A stretch of DNA of 47,736 nucleotides from Oligoflexus sp. (lineage in GTDB: Bacteria; Bdellovibrionota_B; Oligoflexia; Oligoflexales; Oligoflexaceae): NCBI GenBank assembly GCA_014378195.1, contig JACMOC010000044.1, positions 1 to 47,736 of the forward strand, written 5' to 3'. Numbering within the stretch: the first letter of the stretch is position 1; every line of letters begins with the position of its first letter. The position numbers and the translations under genes are program-made. The notes beneath the pieces are model-generated. The model worked only from the letters and a program-made list of their open reading frames with translations. It ran no database searches and was not told the DNA's origin. Shown here in pieces: positions 17,060-25,266 of this stretch.

Positions 17060-18434
17060 GTTGGGAACCCTCGTCCTGGATCCTCCCGGGTCGAGACTCG
17101 GGGAAGTGTTGCCGGGCTTTCAATTCGACGGCCGCACCAAGTCGTGGCGAGCACCCGCGTACTTTTATCGCGAAATCATTCTAGAAGCCTTAAAAGTAAA
17201 GATGGATCTCGTCGATGGCGCGCGCGACTACCATGCAATGCCGATTGATTTGAAGGTCAGTATAGTGCCGCGTGAGCATCAGGAGAACGCGCTTCTCGCT
17301 TGGAATCAGCAAAACTCGCGTGGTGTTGTCTGCCTCCCGACCGGCGCCGGTAAAACGATTCTAGCGGTTATGGCGATCGCGAAGACCAAACGTCCGACTC
17401 TCATCGTAGTGCCGACGATCGACCTGCTCCTTCAATGGCAGACGGTCCTGCAGCGTTATTTCGAGGCTCCTATTGGACTTCTTGGAGGGGGCTGGAAGAC
17501 TTTTGAGTCCATAACCGTGGCAACATACGATTCCGCGGCTCTGACGGTCGAGATGATGGGGAATCGATTTGGTTTGATGATTTTTGATGAATGCCATCAT
17601 CTGCCAGCAACTCATTATCAATTGGTTGCGAAAGCATCTATTGCCCCATTTCGTTTAGGTTTATCAGCGACTGTCGAACGGGCCGACGGCAAAGAAGAGC
17701 TTCTGTATCAAATCGTAGGGGATCTTTGTTTTGAAGGTCAGATCCGCGAAATGGTTGCGAACGTCCTTTCCCCGTATGATGTGGTTAATATCGAAGTTCC
17801 CTTGACCGATGATGAAAAAGCCCGTTATCAGGTGGCGCGCGGTATCTACACGAAATTTGTGCGATCGGCTGGAGTTGATTTTTCTTCGCCCGACGGTTGG
17901 AAAAATTTCATGCGCAAAGCGGCTGTGATGCCTGGTGGCAAAGTTGCGATGGAAGCTTATCGGGAACAAAAATCCGTGGCGCAGAGCGGAGAAGGCAAGA
18001 TCCTCGAGCTCTGGCGTATACTCCAGGCACATCCAGGGGAACGCATCATCGTTTTTACCAATGACAACGCCACGGCTTATCGAATTGGCAAACTCTATGT
18101 TTTGCCTGTCCTTACGCACTTGACTCGCCCTAAAGAACGAAAAAAGATGCTTGAGATGTTTCGCAGTGGTGAACTCGACGTTTTAGTAACATCGAAAGTG
18201 CTAAACGAAGGTGTTGATGTACCAGAAGCAAGCATTGGAATCGTGATTTCCGGAAGTGGTGCGGTGCGGGAGCATGTGCAGAGGTTAGGCCGGATTCTCC
18301 GGCACCAAGAAGGCAAACGCGCTACGCTTTATGAAGTGGTATCAAAAGATACAGGCGAAATTCACATAAATAACAGACGTAGAAATCATCATGCTTACCA
18401 AGGACCTTCTAAAGTACACCGTACGATCGGATAA
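17034..18434 (+). CDS. xpb: XPB/Rad25-type DNA helicase
   Basis: Superfamily 2 helicase of the XPB type, a 3'-5' DNA translocase used in archaeal and eukaryotic nucleotide excision repair. An N-terminal damage-recognition-like domain (residues 1-75, with LPGFQFDGRTKSWRAP) precedes the helicase core. Motif I is PTGAGKT at 102-108, motif II DECHH at 185-189 and motif III SAT at 211-213. The RED-motif position reads RAD (216-218) and motif VI is QRLGRILRH at 416-424. An insertion near 255-320 fits the thumb-like region. AAGG lies 6 nt before the ATG. The last 44 nt overlap the Bax1 gene, the usual partner. 466 residues. Confidence 0.93.
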   Translation: MTVTTLKFELGTLVLDPPGSRLGEVLPGFQFDGRTKSWRAPAYFYREIILEALKVKMDLVDGARDYHAMPIDLKVSIVPREHQENALLAWNQQNSRGVVCLPTGAGKTILAVMAIAKTKRPTLIVVPTIDLLLQWQTVLQRYFEAPIGLLGGGWKTFESITVATYDSAALTVEMMGNRFGLMIFDECHHLPATHYQLVAKASIAPFRLGLSATVERADGKEELLYQIVGDLCFEGQIREMVANVLSPYDVVNIEVPLTDDEKARYQVARGIYTKFVRSAGVDFSSPDGWKNFMRKAAVMPGGKVAMEAYREQKSVAQSGEGKILELWRILQAHPGERIIVFTNDNATAYRIGKLYVLPVLTHLTRPKERKKMLEMFRSGELDVLVTSKVLNEGVDVPEASIGIVISGSGAVREHVQRLGRILRHQEGKRATLYEVVSKDTGEIHINNRRRNHHAYQGPSKVHRTIG

Positions 18435-19587
18435 AATCTTTCCGAAGTACATCAAGCCCAATGATGCCGAGACCCTTTTGTTCGCGCGCTATCTGGTTGA
18501 GTCCTATCGCCTTGGAAAAGGCATGAAGCAAGAAGCATTGACCGAAAAAATAAAAAAGCATCCGAAAAGTGGCTCGGCGGTTTTTGGGGGGCTTAATAAA
18601 CTCCTCGAGGATCGATGTTCTTATGCTGAATCCGAAGACGTCATTGAACAGACGCGCTGGGACTATTTCAAAAAAGCCAAGGCCCTTCGCAACTCGGGTG
18701 TAATGAGTGTCGCGGATTTTCATCGGCAAGTGGCTGAGGGATCAGGACTGAACTTTTCCACCATTGAAGCCCAGCTTTATGGGGATTTGCCGGAATTTCG
18801 GATCGTTCAAGAGTTTGAAGACATTGATCCGGAAGACCTCATTCATAGGTACAATGCCTCTCAGATTCAGGGTCTTATTCTTCGTTCTCGCTCCCTGATA
18901 GTGACTGTACGCGACAAGGATGCGATGAAAAAGAGGCGCCTTTTGCAGCGTCTTAAGTTTTGGAGGCTCCTGGCAGAGATTGAGGAGGAAGCGGATCAAC
19001 TCAAGATCTCCCTCTCGGGACCACTCACTCTATTTGATAAGAGCGCAACCTATGGGTCGCGTCTCAGCAATTTTTTCCCCAATCTCTTATTAATGGATCG
19101 TTGGGAGCTGAAAGCCGAAATCAAAATCCAGGAGAAAATTCTCACGCTCGATATTGACTCGAGCAAACCTATCAAAAGCCACTATGGTTCTTTTAAGGGC
19201 TATATTCCAAGCGAGTTTAAGGAATTTATTCATATATTTAACTCGCTTTCCAGTGATGACCGCCGCGGTTGGGTTGCGTCGGAGGGCGAGGATGTCATTA
19301 ATTTGGGTCAGCAAAGTTACTCAGTGCCTGACATTTCGTTTCGAAGTGTCAAGGGTAAGACGGTGCATCTTGAGCTCTTTCACAAATGGCATGAAACACA
19401 GCTGAAACAACGAGTTGGCGCGCTTTCGAACGCGAGCGGCACGGATCTGATTCTGGGTGTCTCGACGGATCTCGTGGACAAGGAAAAGTTAGGGGAAATG
19501 GTCGGCAAATCCAAAGACGTAAAGGGCAAAATCTTCACCTTCAAGCGGTTTCCAACTCCCAAGGCAATAATGGCCTACTTATCTTAG
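18391..19587 (+). CDS. bax1: Bax1-type nuclease (DUF790), XPB partner
   Basis: DUF790 family. In archaea this protein (Bax1) binds XPB and acts as a structure-specific nuclease in excision repair. The N-terminus MLTKDLLKYTVR and the IKPNDAETLLFARYLV segment are typical of the family. The C-terminal nuclease-like core reads VPDISF (D314) and VHLELFHKW (E328), followed by basic residues near LKQRVG, resembling a PD-(D/E)xK arrangement. 398 residues. It has no strong Shine-Dalgarno and overlaps xpb by 44 nt, so translation is probably coupled. Assignment of the catalytic residues is by inspection. Confidence 0.88.
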   Translation: MLTKDLLKYTVRSDKIFPKYIKPNDAETLLFARYLVESYRLGKGMKQEALTEKIKKHPKSGSAVFGGLNKLLEDRCSYAESEDVIEQTRWDYFKKAKALRNSGVMSVADFHRQVAEGSGLNFSTIEAQLYGDLPEFRIVQEFEDIDPEDLIHRYNASQIQGLILRSRSLIVTVRDKDAMKKRRLLQRLKFWRLLAEIEEEADQLKISLSGPLTLFDKSATYGSRLSNFFPNLLLMDRWELKAEIKIQEKILTLDIDSSKPIKSHYGSFKGYIPSEFKEFIHIFNSLSSDDRRGWVASEGEDVINLGQQSYSVPDISFRSVKGKTVHLELFHKWHETQLKQRVGALSNASGTDLILGVSTDLVDKEKLGEMVGKSKDVKGKIFTFKRFPTPKAIMAYLS

Positions 19588-19606
19588 GTGTAAGTTCAGA
19601 TGAGAG

Positions 19607-19615
19607 TGATATAAT
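19607..19615 (+). promoter_or_regulatory. Extended -10 promoter before the DHH gene
   Basis: TGATATAAT: a consensus TATAAT at 19610-19615 preceded by TG with one intervening base, the extended -10 form. No good -35 is seen. It lies 55 nt before the TTG start of the DHH phosphoesterase gene. Confidence 0.45.
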
Positions 19616-19669
19616 GATGGAAGCTACATCTCCGCGAGCGTCTATCGCATTGCGGAAAGGAGTCCAGCT

Positions 19670-20875
19670 TTGAGTAATACAGATCCACGCTTCAAAGAGA
19701 AAGAAGCTGAGCTAATCAGCCTCAAGAAGAAGGTGCGAGCGCAAAAGGAACTCAGCAATTCAGATGCTGACCTTCTCGAAGCGGACGCCGGAGTTGATCC
19801 TCAAAAGGTCGAGAAAAAAACGCGTACTGAAGAGTTGATCGATATACTCGAGAAGGCTTCGGGCAAACGACTGTTGATCTGTATCAAAGGGTATCCGGAC
19901 CCGGATAACATTGCTACATCTCTTGCCCTCGCCTTCATGGCTGCACAATTTGATATCCAATCCACTATTTTGCACTTTGAGCAGATTTCTCACCATGAGA
20001 ACCGTGCTCTAGTGAAAAAGCTCGATCTCGATATCGAAGAATACAACGATCAATTCGACTATTCCTCATACGATTATTATGCGGTAAACGATTCGCAGAA
20101 TACCGAGCTGCCAATTAAGCTGCCGGAAACCTGCGAACTCCTCGTTTTCGTCGATCACCACCGTAAGCTTGGAACCATCAAATCACATTTTCTTGATATA
20201 CGTGAGAATGTTGGCTCCACCTCGGCGATATACGGGGAATACCTTGCGCATCCTCGTTTTGGTTTCACTGGCGATTCGCTTGAGGAAGCTAAAATAGCGA
20301 CTGCGCTTATGCACGGTGTACGGACTGATACCGATAATTTCGTGAATGCGACGCCTGCGGATTATAAAGCCAGCGAGCTCCTTTCCCGCTACGTTGACAA
20401 AGATCTTTTGGCACTCATCTCTCGCCAATCTATTCCTGCGAAAACCATGGATCTCACCCAGATCGCTTTGCAGAGAAAAGATATCCGCGGAACATTTATG
20501 TTTTCGGGCGTAGGGTATGTTCGTGATGAAGATCGTGACGGTATAGGTCAATGTGCTGACTATTTATTGAACCGCGAAGGTATTGATACTGTTGTTGTTT
20601 ACGGCGTCGTGGGCGGAGAATTCGTTGATGGTTCCCTCCGAACCAAGTCGCACACACTCGATCCCGATAAATGGATCAAGGATGTGTTTGGGCAGGATCA
20701 ACACGGCGTGTATTACGGCGGTGGTCGTAAGGATAAAGGTGGATTTCAGATTCCACTCGGTGTGTTCGGCAAATGTTCGGACAAAGAACTTTTGTGGATC
20801 CTCATCAAAAAGACTATCGACGAACTCTTCTATAACAAGATCGGTATCGACGACTCGGAATCGAACGACAATTGA
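19670..20875 (+). CDS. DHH/DHHA1 family phosphoesterase (NrnA-like)
   Basis: Probably a Mn-dependent phosphoesterase related to nanoRNase/pAp phosphatase (NrnA) or RecJ-like exonucleases. Metal-binding motifs, in order: YPDPDNIATS near residue 84, NDSQ near 140, VDHHRK near 163, and GVRTDTDNF near 222. The DHHA1 substrate-binding domain has VVGGEFVDGSLR near 322 and the glycine-rich YYGGGRKDKGG. An N-terminal charged helical extension of about 65 residues precedes the catalytic domain. It starts at TTG, supported by AAAGGAG at 19656-19662. It sits just after bax1, so a link to DNA or RNA end processing is possible but unproven. Confidence 0.88.
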   Translation: MSNTDPRFKEKEAELISLKKKVRAQKELSNSDADLLEADAGVDPQKVEKKTRTEELIDILEKASGKRLLICIKGYPDPDNIATSLALAFMAAQFDIQSTILHFEQISHHENRALVKKLDLDIEEYNDQFDYSSYDYYAVNDSQNTELPIKLPETCELLVFVDHHRKLGTIKSHFLDIRENVGSTSAIYGEYLAHPRFGFTGDSLEEAKIATALMHGVRTDTDNFVNATPADYKASELLSRYVDKDLLALISRQSIPAKTMDLTQIALQRKDIRGTFMFSGVGYVRDEDRDGIGQCADYLLNREGIDTVVVYGVVGGEFVDGSLRTKSHTLDPDKWIKDVFGQDQHGVYYGGGRKDKGGFQIPLGVFGKCSDKELLWILIKKTIDELFYNKIGIDDSESNDN

Positions 20876-20883
20876 GAACAGCC

Positions 20884-20910
20884 AAGGCTTCCTTTATGGG
20901 AAGCCTTTTT
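20884..20910 (+). terminator. Rho-independent terminator after DHH gene
   Basis: AAGGCTTCC (20884-20892), 6-nt loop, GGAAGCCTT (20899-20907), then TTT. Nine perfect base pairs. On the other strand there is no T run, so it serves the rightward gene only. Confidence 0.9.
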
Positions 20911-20912
20911 GA

Positions 20913-21353
20913 TTAGGGACGTTCCAGCATCAGTGTCACGGGACCATCGTTGACGAGGCTAACTTCCATATGAGCTTGGAATTGTCCGGTTTCACAGCGC
21001 ACGCCGGCACCAAGGACAGCGTCGCGAAACAATTGATAAAGTCGAAGCGCGTCATCAGCTTTGGCTGCTTTTTGGAAGTTGGGACGTCTGCCTTTGCTGG
21101 TGTCCCCTAAGAGGGTGAACTGTGAAACGACGAGAAGTGATCCTTCAACATCAATGAGAGACTTGTCGAACTTACCGTCTTCATTCGAGAATACGCGAAG
21201 ATTGCAGATTTTATCAGCCAGGAAGCTTGCATCCTCCGATCGATCGCCTTCGGCAACCCCTAAAAAAACAAGAAGCCCCTGGCCGATCTTTCCGACGATT
21301 ACGTTATCCACGGAAACCGAGGCCGAAGTTACTCTCTGGATTAATGCCTTCAT
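20913..21353 (-). CDS. dtd: D-aminoacyl-tRNA deacylase
   Basis: Hydrolyses D-amino acids wrongly attached to tRNA. The 146 residues from this ATG are the normal size, and MKALIQRVTSASVSV matches the usual start. SQFTLLGDTSKGRRPNF (about residue 78) and the C-terminal NDGPVTLMLE, which holds the Gly-cisPro-type NxGPVT motif, are diagnostic. GAGAGG precedes the ATG at 21353; the frame stays open 14 codons upstream but without homology. It is divergent from gpmI. Confidence 0.96.
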   Translation of the reverse strand: MKALIQRVTSASVSVDNVIVGKIGQGLLVFLGVAEGDRSEDASFLADKICNLRVFSNEDGKFDKSLIDVEGSLLVVSQFTLLGDTSKGRRPNFQKAAKADDALRLYQLFRDAVLGAGVRCETGQFQAHMEVSLVNDGPVTLMLERP

Positions 21354-21466
21354 CTTTATCCTCTCAAAACCGGCTAACTCATTGCCGAGCGACAATTCAG
21401 TTTTTATCTTGCCCGTACTTCGTTAGTTTTAGACCGGTGACCATTGATTAATCGAAGGAGTCGGTC

Positions 21467-23098
21467 GTGTCAAAAGCGAAGCGCAAAGTTTTGGTTGTGG
21501 TGATGGATGGGGTTGGATCGCGTGGCAGTAGCTACGGGAATGCGTTTAAACTCGCCACCACGCCTCAACTCAACCTCCTGGCACGTAACGGCCTTTACCG
21601 AACGCTGAAAGCTCATGGAACTTATGTAGGGCTTCCGAGCGATGGGGATATGGGGAACAGCGAGGTAGGCCACAACGCACTAGGCGCGGGCCGTGTGTTT
21701 GATCAGGGTGCCAAGCTTGTGCAGCAGGCGATCGATACGGGCCGGATCTACGAAGGCCAGACTTGGCGTGATCTCATGGCGCAAGTGAAGACGCATAATT
21801 CCACTATGCATTTTTTGGGTCTTCTGTCGGATGGCAATGTTCACTCGCACGAGCAACATCTTTACAGCCTCCTCCGTAAGGCCTCACAAGAAGGTGTAAG
21901 AAAGATTCGTGTTCATACTCTTCTCGACGGTCGGGATGTAAGCGAGAAAAGCGCTGAGATATTTGCGGATCGCCTTTTGAAAGTCATGGGCGAATTGAAG
22001 GCTTCGGGATGTGATATAGCAGTGGCATCGGGTGGCGGGCGCATGACGACGACTATGGATCGTTATGATGCGGATTGGAAAATGGTGGAACGTGGCTGGA
22101 ATGCTCACGTGCTAGGGAAAGCTGATCTACATTTCCCATCGCTTTCAGCGGCCCTGGCAAAATTCCGTGAGAATTCTGACCTCACCGATCAATACTTCCC
22201 CCCCTTCGTTGTTGACGAGGGCGGACCGTACGAGGGAATGAAGGATGGTGATGGCGTTGTCTTTTTCAACTTCCGGGGTGATCGCGGTATCGAAATTTCT
22301 AAGGCCTTCACCGACCCGGAGATCAAGGCGTTTGATCGGCAGCGTGTTCCGAAAGTTCTCTATGCGGGCATGATGGAATATGATGGTGATCTTCACATTC
22401 CCTCGCGTTACCTCGTCTCGCCTCCGACGATTGATGATACTTTGGGCGAGCATCTTGTTCATCTCGGCCTTCGGCAGTTTGCCTGTTCTGAGACGCAGAA
22501 ATACGGACATGTAACCTATTTCTGGAATGGGAATCGATCAGGAAAATTCGACGAAAAACTTGAGAAATATCTGGAAATCGCCTCAGATAATATTCCTTTT
22601 GATTTAAAGCCCTGGATGAAAGCTCACGAAATAACCGATGCAACCATCACACGGATGATGGATGATTCCTTTGACTTTGCGCGCATAAATTATCCAAACG
22701 GAGATATGGTCGGACACACCGGCAACCTCGAGGCGAGTATCGTGGCGGTGAGCACAGTCGATCTCTGTGTAGGGCGCTTGATTAAAGCCGCTGAAGCGAG
22801 CAATACAATTCTTATCTTTACCGCGGATCATGGAAACTGCGATGAGATGTTTGATACGAACAAAGAAGGGCCAGCCGATTGGTTTGATCTGCCCTTCAAC
22901 ACCCGTCCCAAACCAAAAACATCTCACACACTCAATCCAGTTCCTTTTTATCTTTTTGATCCAAAGGGTATGAATCAATATCGCCTTCGTCCGGATGTCG
23001 TAGACGGTAGTATCGCCAACATTCCTGGAACCGTCTTGGCCCTCATGGGGCTAAAAACGAAAGATACCTATTTGCCAAGTTTGGTGGAACTACTATGA
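21467..23098 (+). CDS. gpmI: 2,3-bisphosphoglycerate-independent phosphoglycerate mutase
   Basis: Glycolytic interconversion of 3- and 2-phosphoglycerate by a two-Mn alkaline-phosphatase-fold enzyme. The metal ligand D14 is in VVVMDGVG and the phosphoserine nucleophile S65 is in GDMGNSEVGHNALG. The transferase insertion contains SDGNVHSHEQH and HTLLDGRDV. The C-terminal metal site includes YPNGDMVGHTGN and FTADHGNCDEM. 543 residues, slightly longer than the usual 510. GTG start with GAAGGAG 6 nt upstream. The stop overlaps mazG by 4 nt. Confidence 0.97.
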   Translation: MSKAKRKVLVVVMDGVGSRGSSYGNAFKLATTPQLNLLARNGLYRTLKAHGTYVGLPSDGDMGNSEVGHNALGAGRVFDQGAKLVQQAIDTGRIYEGQTWRDLMAQVKTHNSTMHFLGLLSDGNVHSHEQHLYSLLRKASQEGVRKIRVHTLLDGRDVSEKSAEIFADRLLKVMGELKASGCDIAVASGGGRMTTTMDRYDADWKMVERGWNAHVLGKADLHFPSLSAALAKFRENSDLTDQYFPPFVVDEGGPYEGMKDGDGVVFFNFRGDRGIEISKAFTDPEIKAFDRQRVPKVLYAGMMEYDGDLHIPSRYLVSPPTIDDTLGEHLVHLGLRQFACSETQKYGHVTYFWNGNRSGKFDEKLEKYLEIASDNIPFDLKPWMKAHEITDATITRMMDDSFDFARINYPNGDMVGHTGNLEASIVAVSTVDLCVGRLIKAAEASNTILIFTADHGNCDEMFDTNKEGPADWFDLPFNTRPKPKTSHTLNPVPFYLFDPKGMNQYRLRPDVVDGSIANIPGTVLALMGLKTKDTYLPSLVELL

Positions 23099-23949
23099 CA
23101 ACGACTTTCTCTGAAACCGAGTGGCAAAAAGCTCTTGATATCCGTGCAGAAAAAGCGGGTGAGGCCTTTAAAGGGCTTATAAAAACCATAGCACAGCTTC
23201 GCCACCCGACGAAGGGGTGTCCTTGGGATCTTGAGCAAACCCATGCCTCCTTGCGGCGTTATATGCTTGAGGAAGCCTACGAAGCCGTTGACACAATGTC
23301 TGAGGAATCGTCGCCGGCGATGATAGACGAGCTTGGCGACGTGCTGCTTCAAGTCGTGCTGAATGCGCAGCTCGCAACTGATGCGGGTCCGGACCGTGGG
23401 GATATCGAAGCTATCGTTCGGGGGCTTAACGATAAGATGATTCGTCGTCATCCACACGTTTTTGCGCCGAATGACAAGACAATTTCGTCTCAGGAAGTGA
23501 CGGCCCAGTGGGCCGTTATCAAACAAAACGAAAAGCCAAAGGGCTCGCAAGACAGCGTGTTTGCAAAAGCAAGGAAGGTTCACCCTGCTTTGACGCAGGC
23601 TTTCCAGATAGGGAAAACTGCCAAAAAAATTGCTTTTGATTGGCATACGACGGATGAGGTATTTGCTCAGCTTCAGTCTGAGCTTGCTGAGCTTCATCAT
23701 GAGATTGAGGTGGACGATAAAACGAAGATAGCTGATGAGCTGTCCGATTGTTTTTTCAGTATGGCTCAACTATCGAGGCACCTCGGTCATGAGCCAGAAG
23801 AGATAGCCCAGCGCGGGAATGCAAAGTTTCTGAAACGGTTTGAAACGATCGAAACGTTTGCCAAAGAACGTGGAATCAATGTGAATGAAGCAGGTCAGGC
23901 CAAACTGGAAGAATTGTGGATCGAAGCGAAAAAGAAGCAAAAATCATAG
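23095..23949 (+). CDS. mazG: Nucleoside triphosphate pyrophosphohydrolase MazG
   Basis: All-alpha NTP pyrophosphatase that removes non-canonical or excess NTPs; in E. coli it also lowers ppGpp. The motif TKGCPWDLEQTHASLRRYML, the helix EEAYEAVD and the following DELGDVLLQVV give the EExxE...ExxD metal site. A second MazG-like half is near residues 175-235 (ELAELHHEIE, DELSDCFFSM). 284 residues, the usual two-domain form. It is coupled to gpmI through a 4-nt overlap. Confidence 0.95.
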   Translation: MTTTFSETEWQKALDIRAEKAGEAFKGLIKTIAQLRHPTKGCPWDLEQTHASLRRYMLEEAYEAVDTMSEESSPAMIDELGDVLLQVVLNAQLATDAGPDRGDIEAIVRGLNDKMIRRHPHVFAPNDKTISSQEVTAQWAVIKQNEKPKGSQDSVFAKARKVHPALTQAFQIGKTAKKIAFDWHTTDEVFAQLQSELAELHHEIEVDDKTKIADELSDCFFSMAQLSRHLGHEPEEIAQRGNAKFLKRFETIETFAKERGINVNEAGQAKLEELWIEAKKKQKS

Positions 23950-23956
23950 ACATACA

Positions 23957-23988
23957 AAAGCCCCTAGCTCGTTAAAGCTAGGGGCTTT
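23957..23988. terminator. Bidirectional terminator between mazG and rpsT
   Basis: Perfect 13-bp stem AAAGCCCCTAGCT (23957-23969) and AGCTAGGGGCTTT (23976-23988) with a 6-nt loop. T runs flank it on both strands, so it can end both mazG and rpsT, which converge here. Confidence 0.94.
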
Positions 23989-24020
23989 GATCCATCTCTC
24001 AGAGACAGCTCAACCAAGAA

Positions 24021-24290
24021 TTACTTGGCTGTGCTTTTTTTGACGAGAGCGGCCAAACGTGCAACTTTGCGCGAAGCGTTGTTGCGGTGCAAAATGCCGT
24101 GGCTTGCTGCTTTGTGCAACAAAGACTGAGCATTTTCGAAGAGAGTGTTGATATCTTGCAGTTCACCTTTAGTAGCAGCTGCGCGAAGTTTCTTCACGGC
24201 TGTACGAACTGTACTGATATAAGAATGATTTTGAACGCGTTTTTTAGCATTAACAAGAATACGTTTTTTCGCAGATTTATGATGAGCCAC
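24021..24290 (-). CDS. rpsT: 30S ribosomal protein S20
   Basis: Small-subunit protein bS20, which binds 16S rRNA near the 5' domain and helix 44. 89 residues from a GTG start, giving the typical N-terminus AHHKSAKKR after the initiator. GGAG lies 8 nt before this GTG; an upstream ATG at 24341 would add a 17-residue extension not seen in S20. RNNASRKVARLAALV near the end is diagnostic. Single-gene unit ended by the 23957 terminator. Confidence 0.96.
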   Translation of the reverse strand: MAHHKSAKKRILVNAKKRVQNHSYISTVRTAVKKLRAAATKGELQDINTLFENAQSLLHKAASHGILHRNNASRKVARLAALVKKSTAK

Positions 24291-24379
24291 TTTATTTCTC
24301 CGTAATCTCTTTATGTGAAGAGAGACTGTGTCAATTAACAAGAGCTGCTTTAGACGTCAAGTTCAAACAGCGTTAGATA

Positions 24380-24829
24380 CTACTTATCGGACTCTCGAGC
24401 CCGTAGCGCTTGTGCCTGCGCCTCTTTATCGACACGCTCATTGTCGGGATGACCGTTATGGCCTTTCACCCACTCCCAACGAATCCTATGAGGAAGCGTA
24501 GCAGAGTAGAGTTCTTCCCAAAGATCCTGATTTTTGACAGGCTGCTTATTTACTGTTTTCCAGCCGTTAGCTTTCCATGTCGCCATCCAACCTTTTTCAA
24601 AAGCGTCCATCACGTAACGACTGTCTACAATGATGTGCACTGAGCAAGGCTCACGCAGGAGCTTAAGTCCACCGATAACAGCTTGAAGTTCCATCCGATT
24701 ATTGGTGGATTGGAGTTCAAACCCGGAATGCATCTTCTCGTTAGTGCCGTAGCGAAGAAGAGCAGCCCATCCGCCTGGGCCAGGGTTAGAGAGGCAAGCG
24801 CCATCCGTGATGATCGTGACCTCTTTCAT
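24380..24829 (-). CDS. rnhA: Ribonuclease HI
   Basis: Cleaves the RNA strand of RNA-DNA hybrids. Catalytic residues are D9 (IITDGACLSNPGPGG), E47 (NNRMELQAV), D69 (VDSRYV), H124 (KGHNGHP) and D134, nearly the same numbering as E. coli. 149 residues, including the basic protrusion GWMATWKANGWK. The start lies just below the terminator of the rpsR-rpmB operon; GAGG is only a few nt from the ATG, which suggests weak initiation. Confidence 0.97.
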   Translation of the reverse strand: MKEVTIITDGACLSNPGPGGWAALLRYGTNEKMHSGFELQSTNNRMELQAVIGGLKLLREPCSVHIIVDSRYVMDAFEKGWMATWKANGWKTVNKQPVKNQDLWEELYSATLPHRIRWEWVKGHNGHPDNERVDKEAQAQALRARESDK

Positions 24830-24845
24830 ACCCTCACCACAAACG

Positions 24846-24900
24846 AAAAACGCTCCGTTATCTGAGTGATACAGGTTCCTGTAACATTCAAAAGGAGCGC
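24846..24900 (-). terminator. Large hairpin terminator after the rpsR-rpmB operon
   Basis: Read on the minus strand: CGCTCC (24894-24899) pairs with GGAGCG (24851-24856) and is followed by TTTTT (24846-24850). Inside the long loop is a 14-nt inverted repeat, TACAGG-TT-CCTGTA on the plus strand (24870-24883), so the transcript can form a stacked or Y-shaped structure. It lies 15 nt after the 36-residue gene. Confidence 0.6.
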
Positions 24901-24915
24901 TATCCGCTTAACTTA

Positions 24916-25026
24916 TCATTTGGTAGGCTTAACGCCTTCGATTTTACGCTTAATGCGAGCCTTAAGTTTGGCTTGCGCTTTAAGGCGTCTCATTTTCAAA
25001 GTCTTACGATTATCTCCGCGACCCAT
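24916..25026 (-). CDS. Small, very basic 36-residue protein in a ribosomal-protein operon
   Basis: Not recognised as a named family. An ATG at 25026 opens a 36-codon frame ending TGA at 24916. The product starts MGRGDNRKTLKMRR and continues KAQAKLKARIKRK to the end EGVKPTK, with about 15 Lys/Arg residues. AAGAGG lies 6 nt before the ATG, a better ribosome site than many larger genes here have. It starts 10 nt after the rpmB stop and is followed by a terminator, so it is the last gene of rpsR-rpmB-smORF. Composition and context suggest a ribosome-associated protein. The pattern recalls small basic proteins of the bTHX, bS22 or bL37 type, but no match is claimed. Confidence 0.75.
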   Translation of the reverse strand: MGRGDNRKTLKMRRLKAQAKLKARIKRKIEGVKPTK

Positions 25027-25036
25027 GACAAACCTC

Positions 25037-25264
25037 TTAGAGTTTAACGCCGTTTTTGCGTGCAAATGTATCGAGGCCAAGTTTGTCGATAGTACGGATA
25101 GCAGCAGTGCTAACTTTCAGAGTTACAAACTTAGCCATTTCAACCGACCAGAAACGCTTGGTCTGGAGGTTTGGTAGAAAGCGATGCTTGGTCTTAACAT
25201 TGGAGTGCGATACCCGGTTACCGACCTGCACGCCTTTGCCAGTGAGTTCACAACGACGACTCAT
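25037..25264 (-). CDS. rpmB: 50S ribosomal protein L28
   Basis: Large-subunit protein bL28. MSRRCELTGKGVQVGNRVSH at the N-terminus, KTKHRFLPNLQTKRFW and the C-terminal VSTAAIRTIDKLGLD are diagnostic. 75 residues. Only one cysteine (C5) of the zinc-ribbon set is left, so it is the non-zinc form. It follows rpsR by 2 nt and precedes the 36-residue basic protein by 10 nt. Confidence 0.96.
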   Translation of the reverse strand: MSRRCELTGKGVQVGNRVSHSNVKTKHRFLPNLQTKRFWSVEMAKFVTLKVSTAAIRTIDKLGLDTFARKNGVKL

Positions 25265-25266
25265 GC

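Noticed and set aside
23068..23769. Minus-strand frame of about 233 codons opposite mazG
   Set aside because: Basic, His-rich composition typical of an antisense shadow; mazG motifs are clear on the plus strand.
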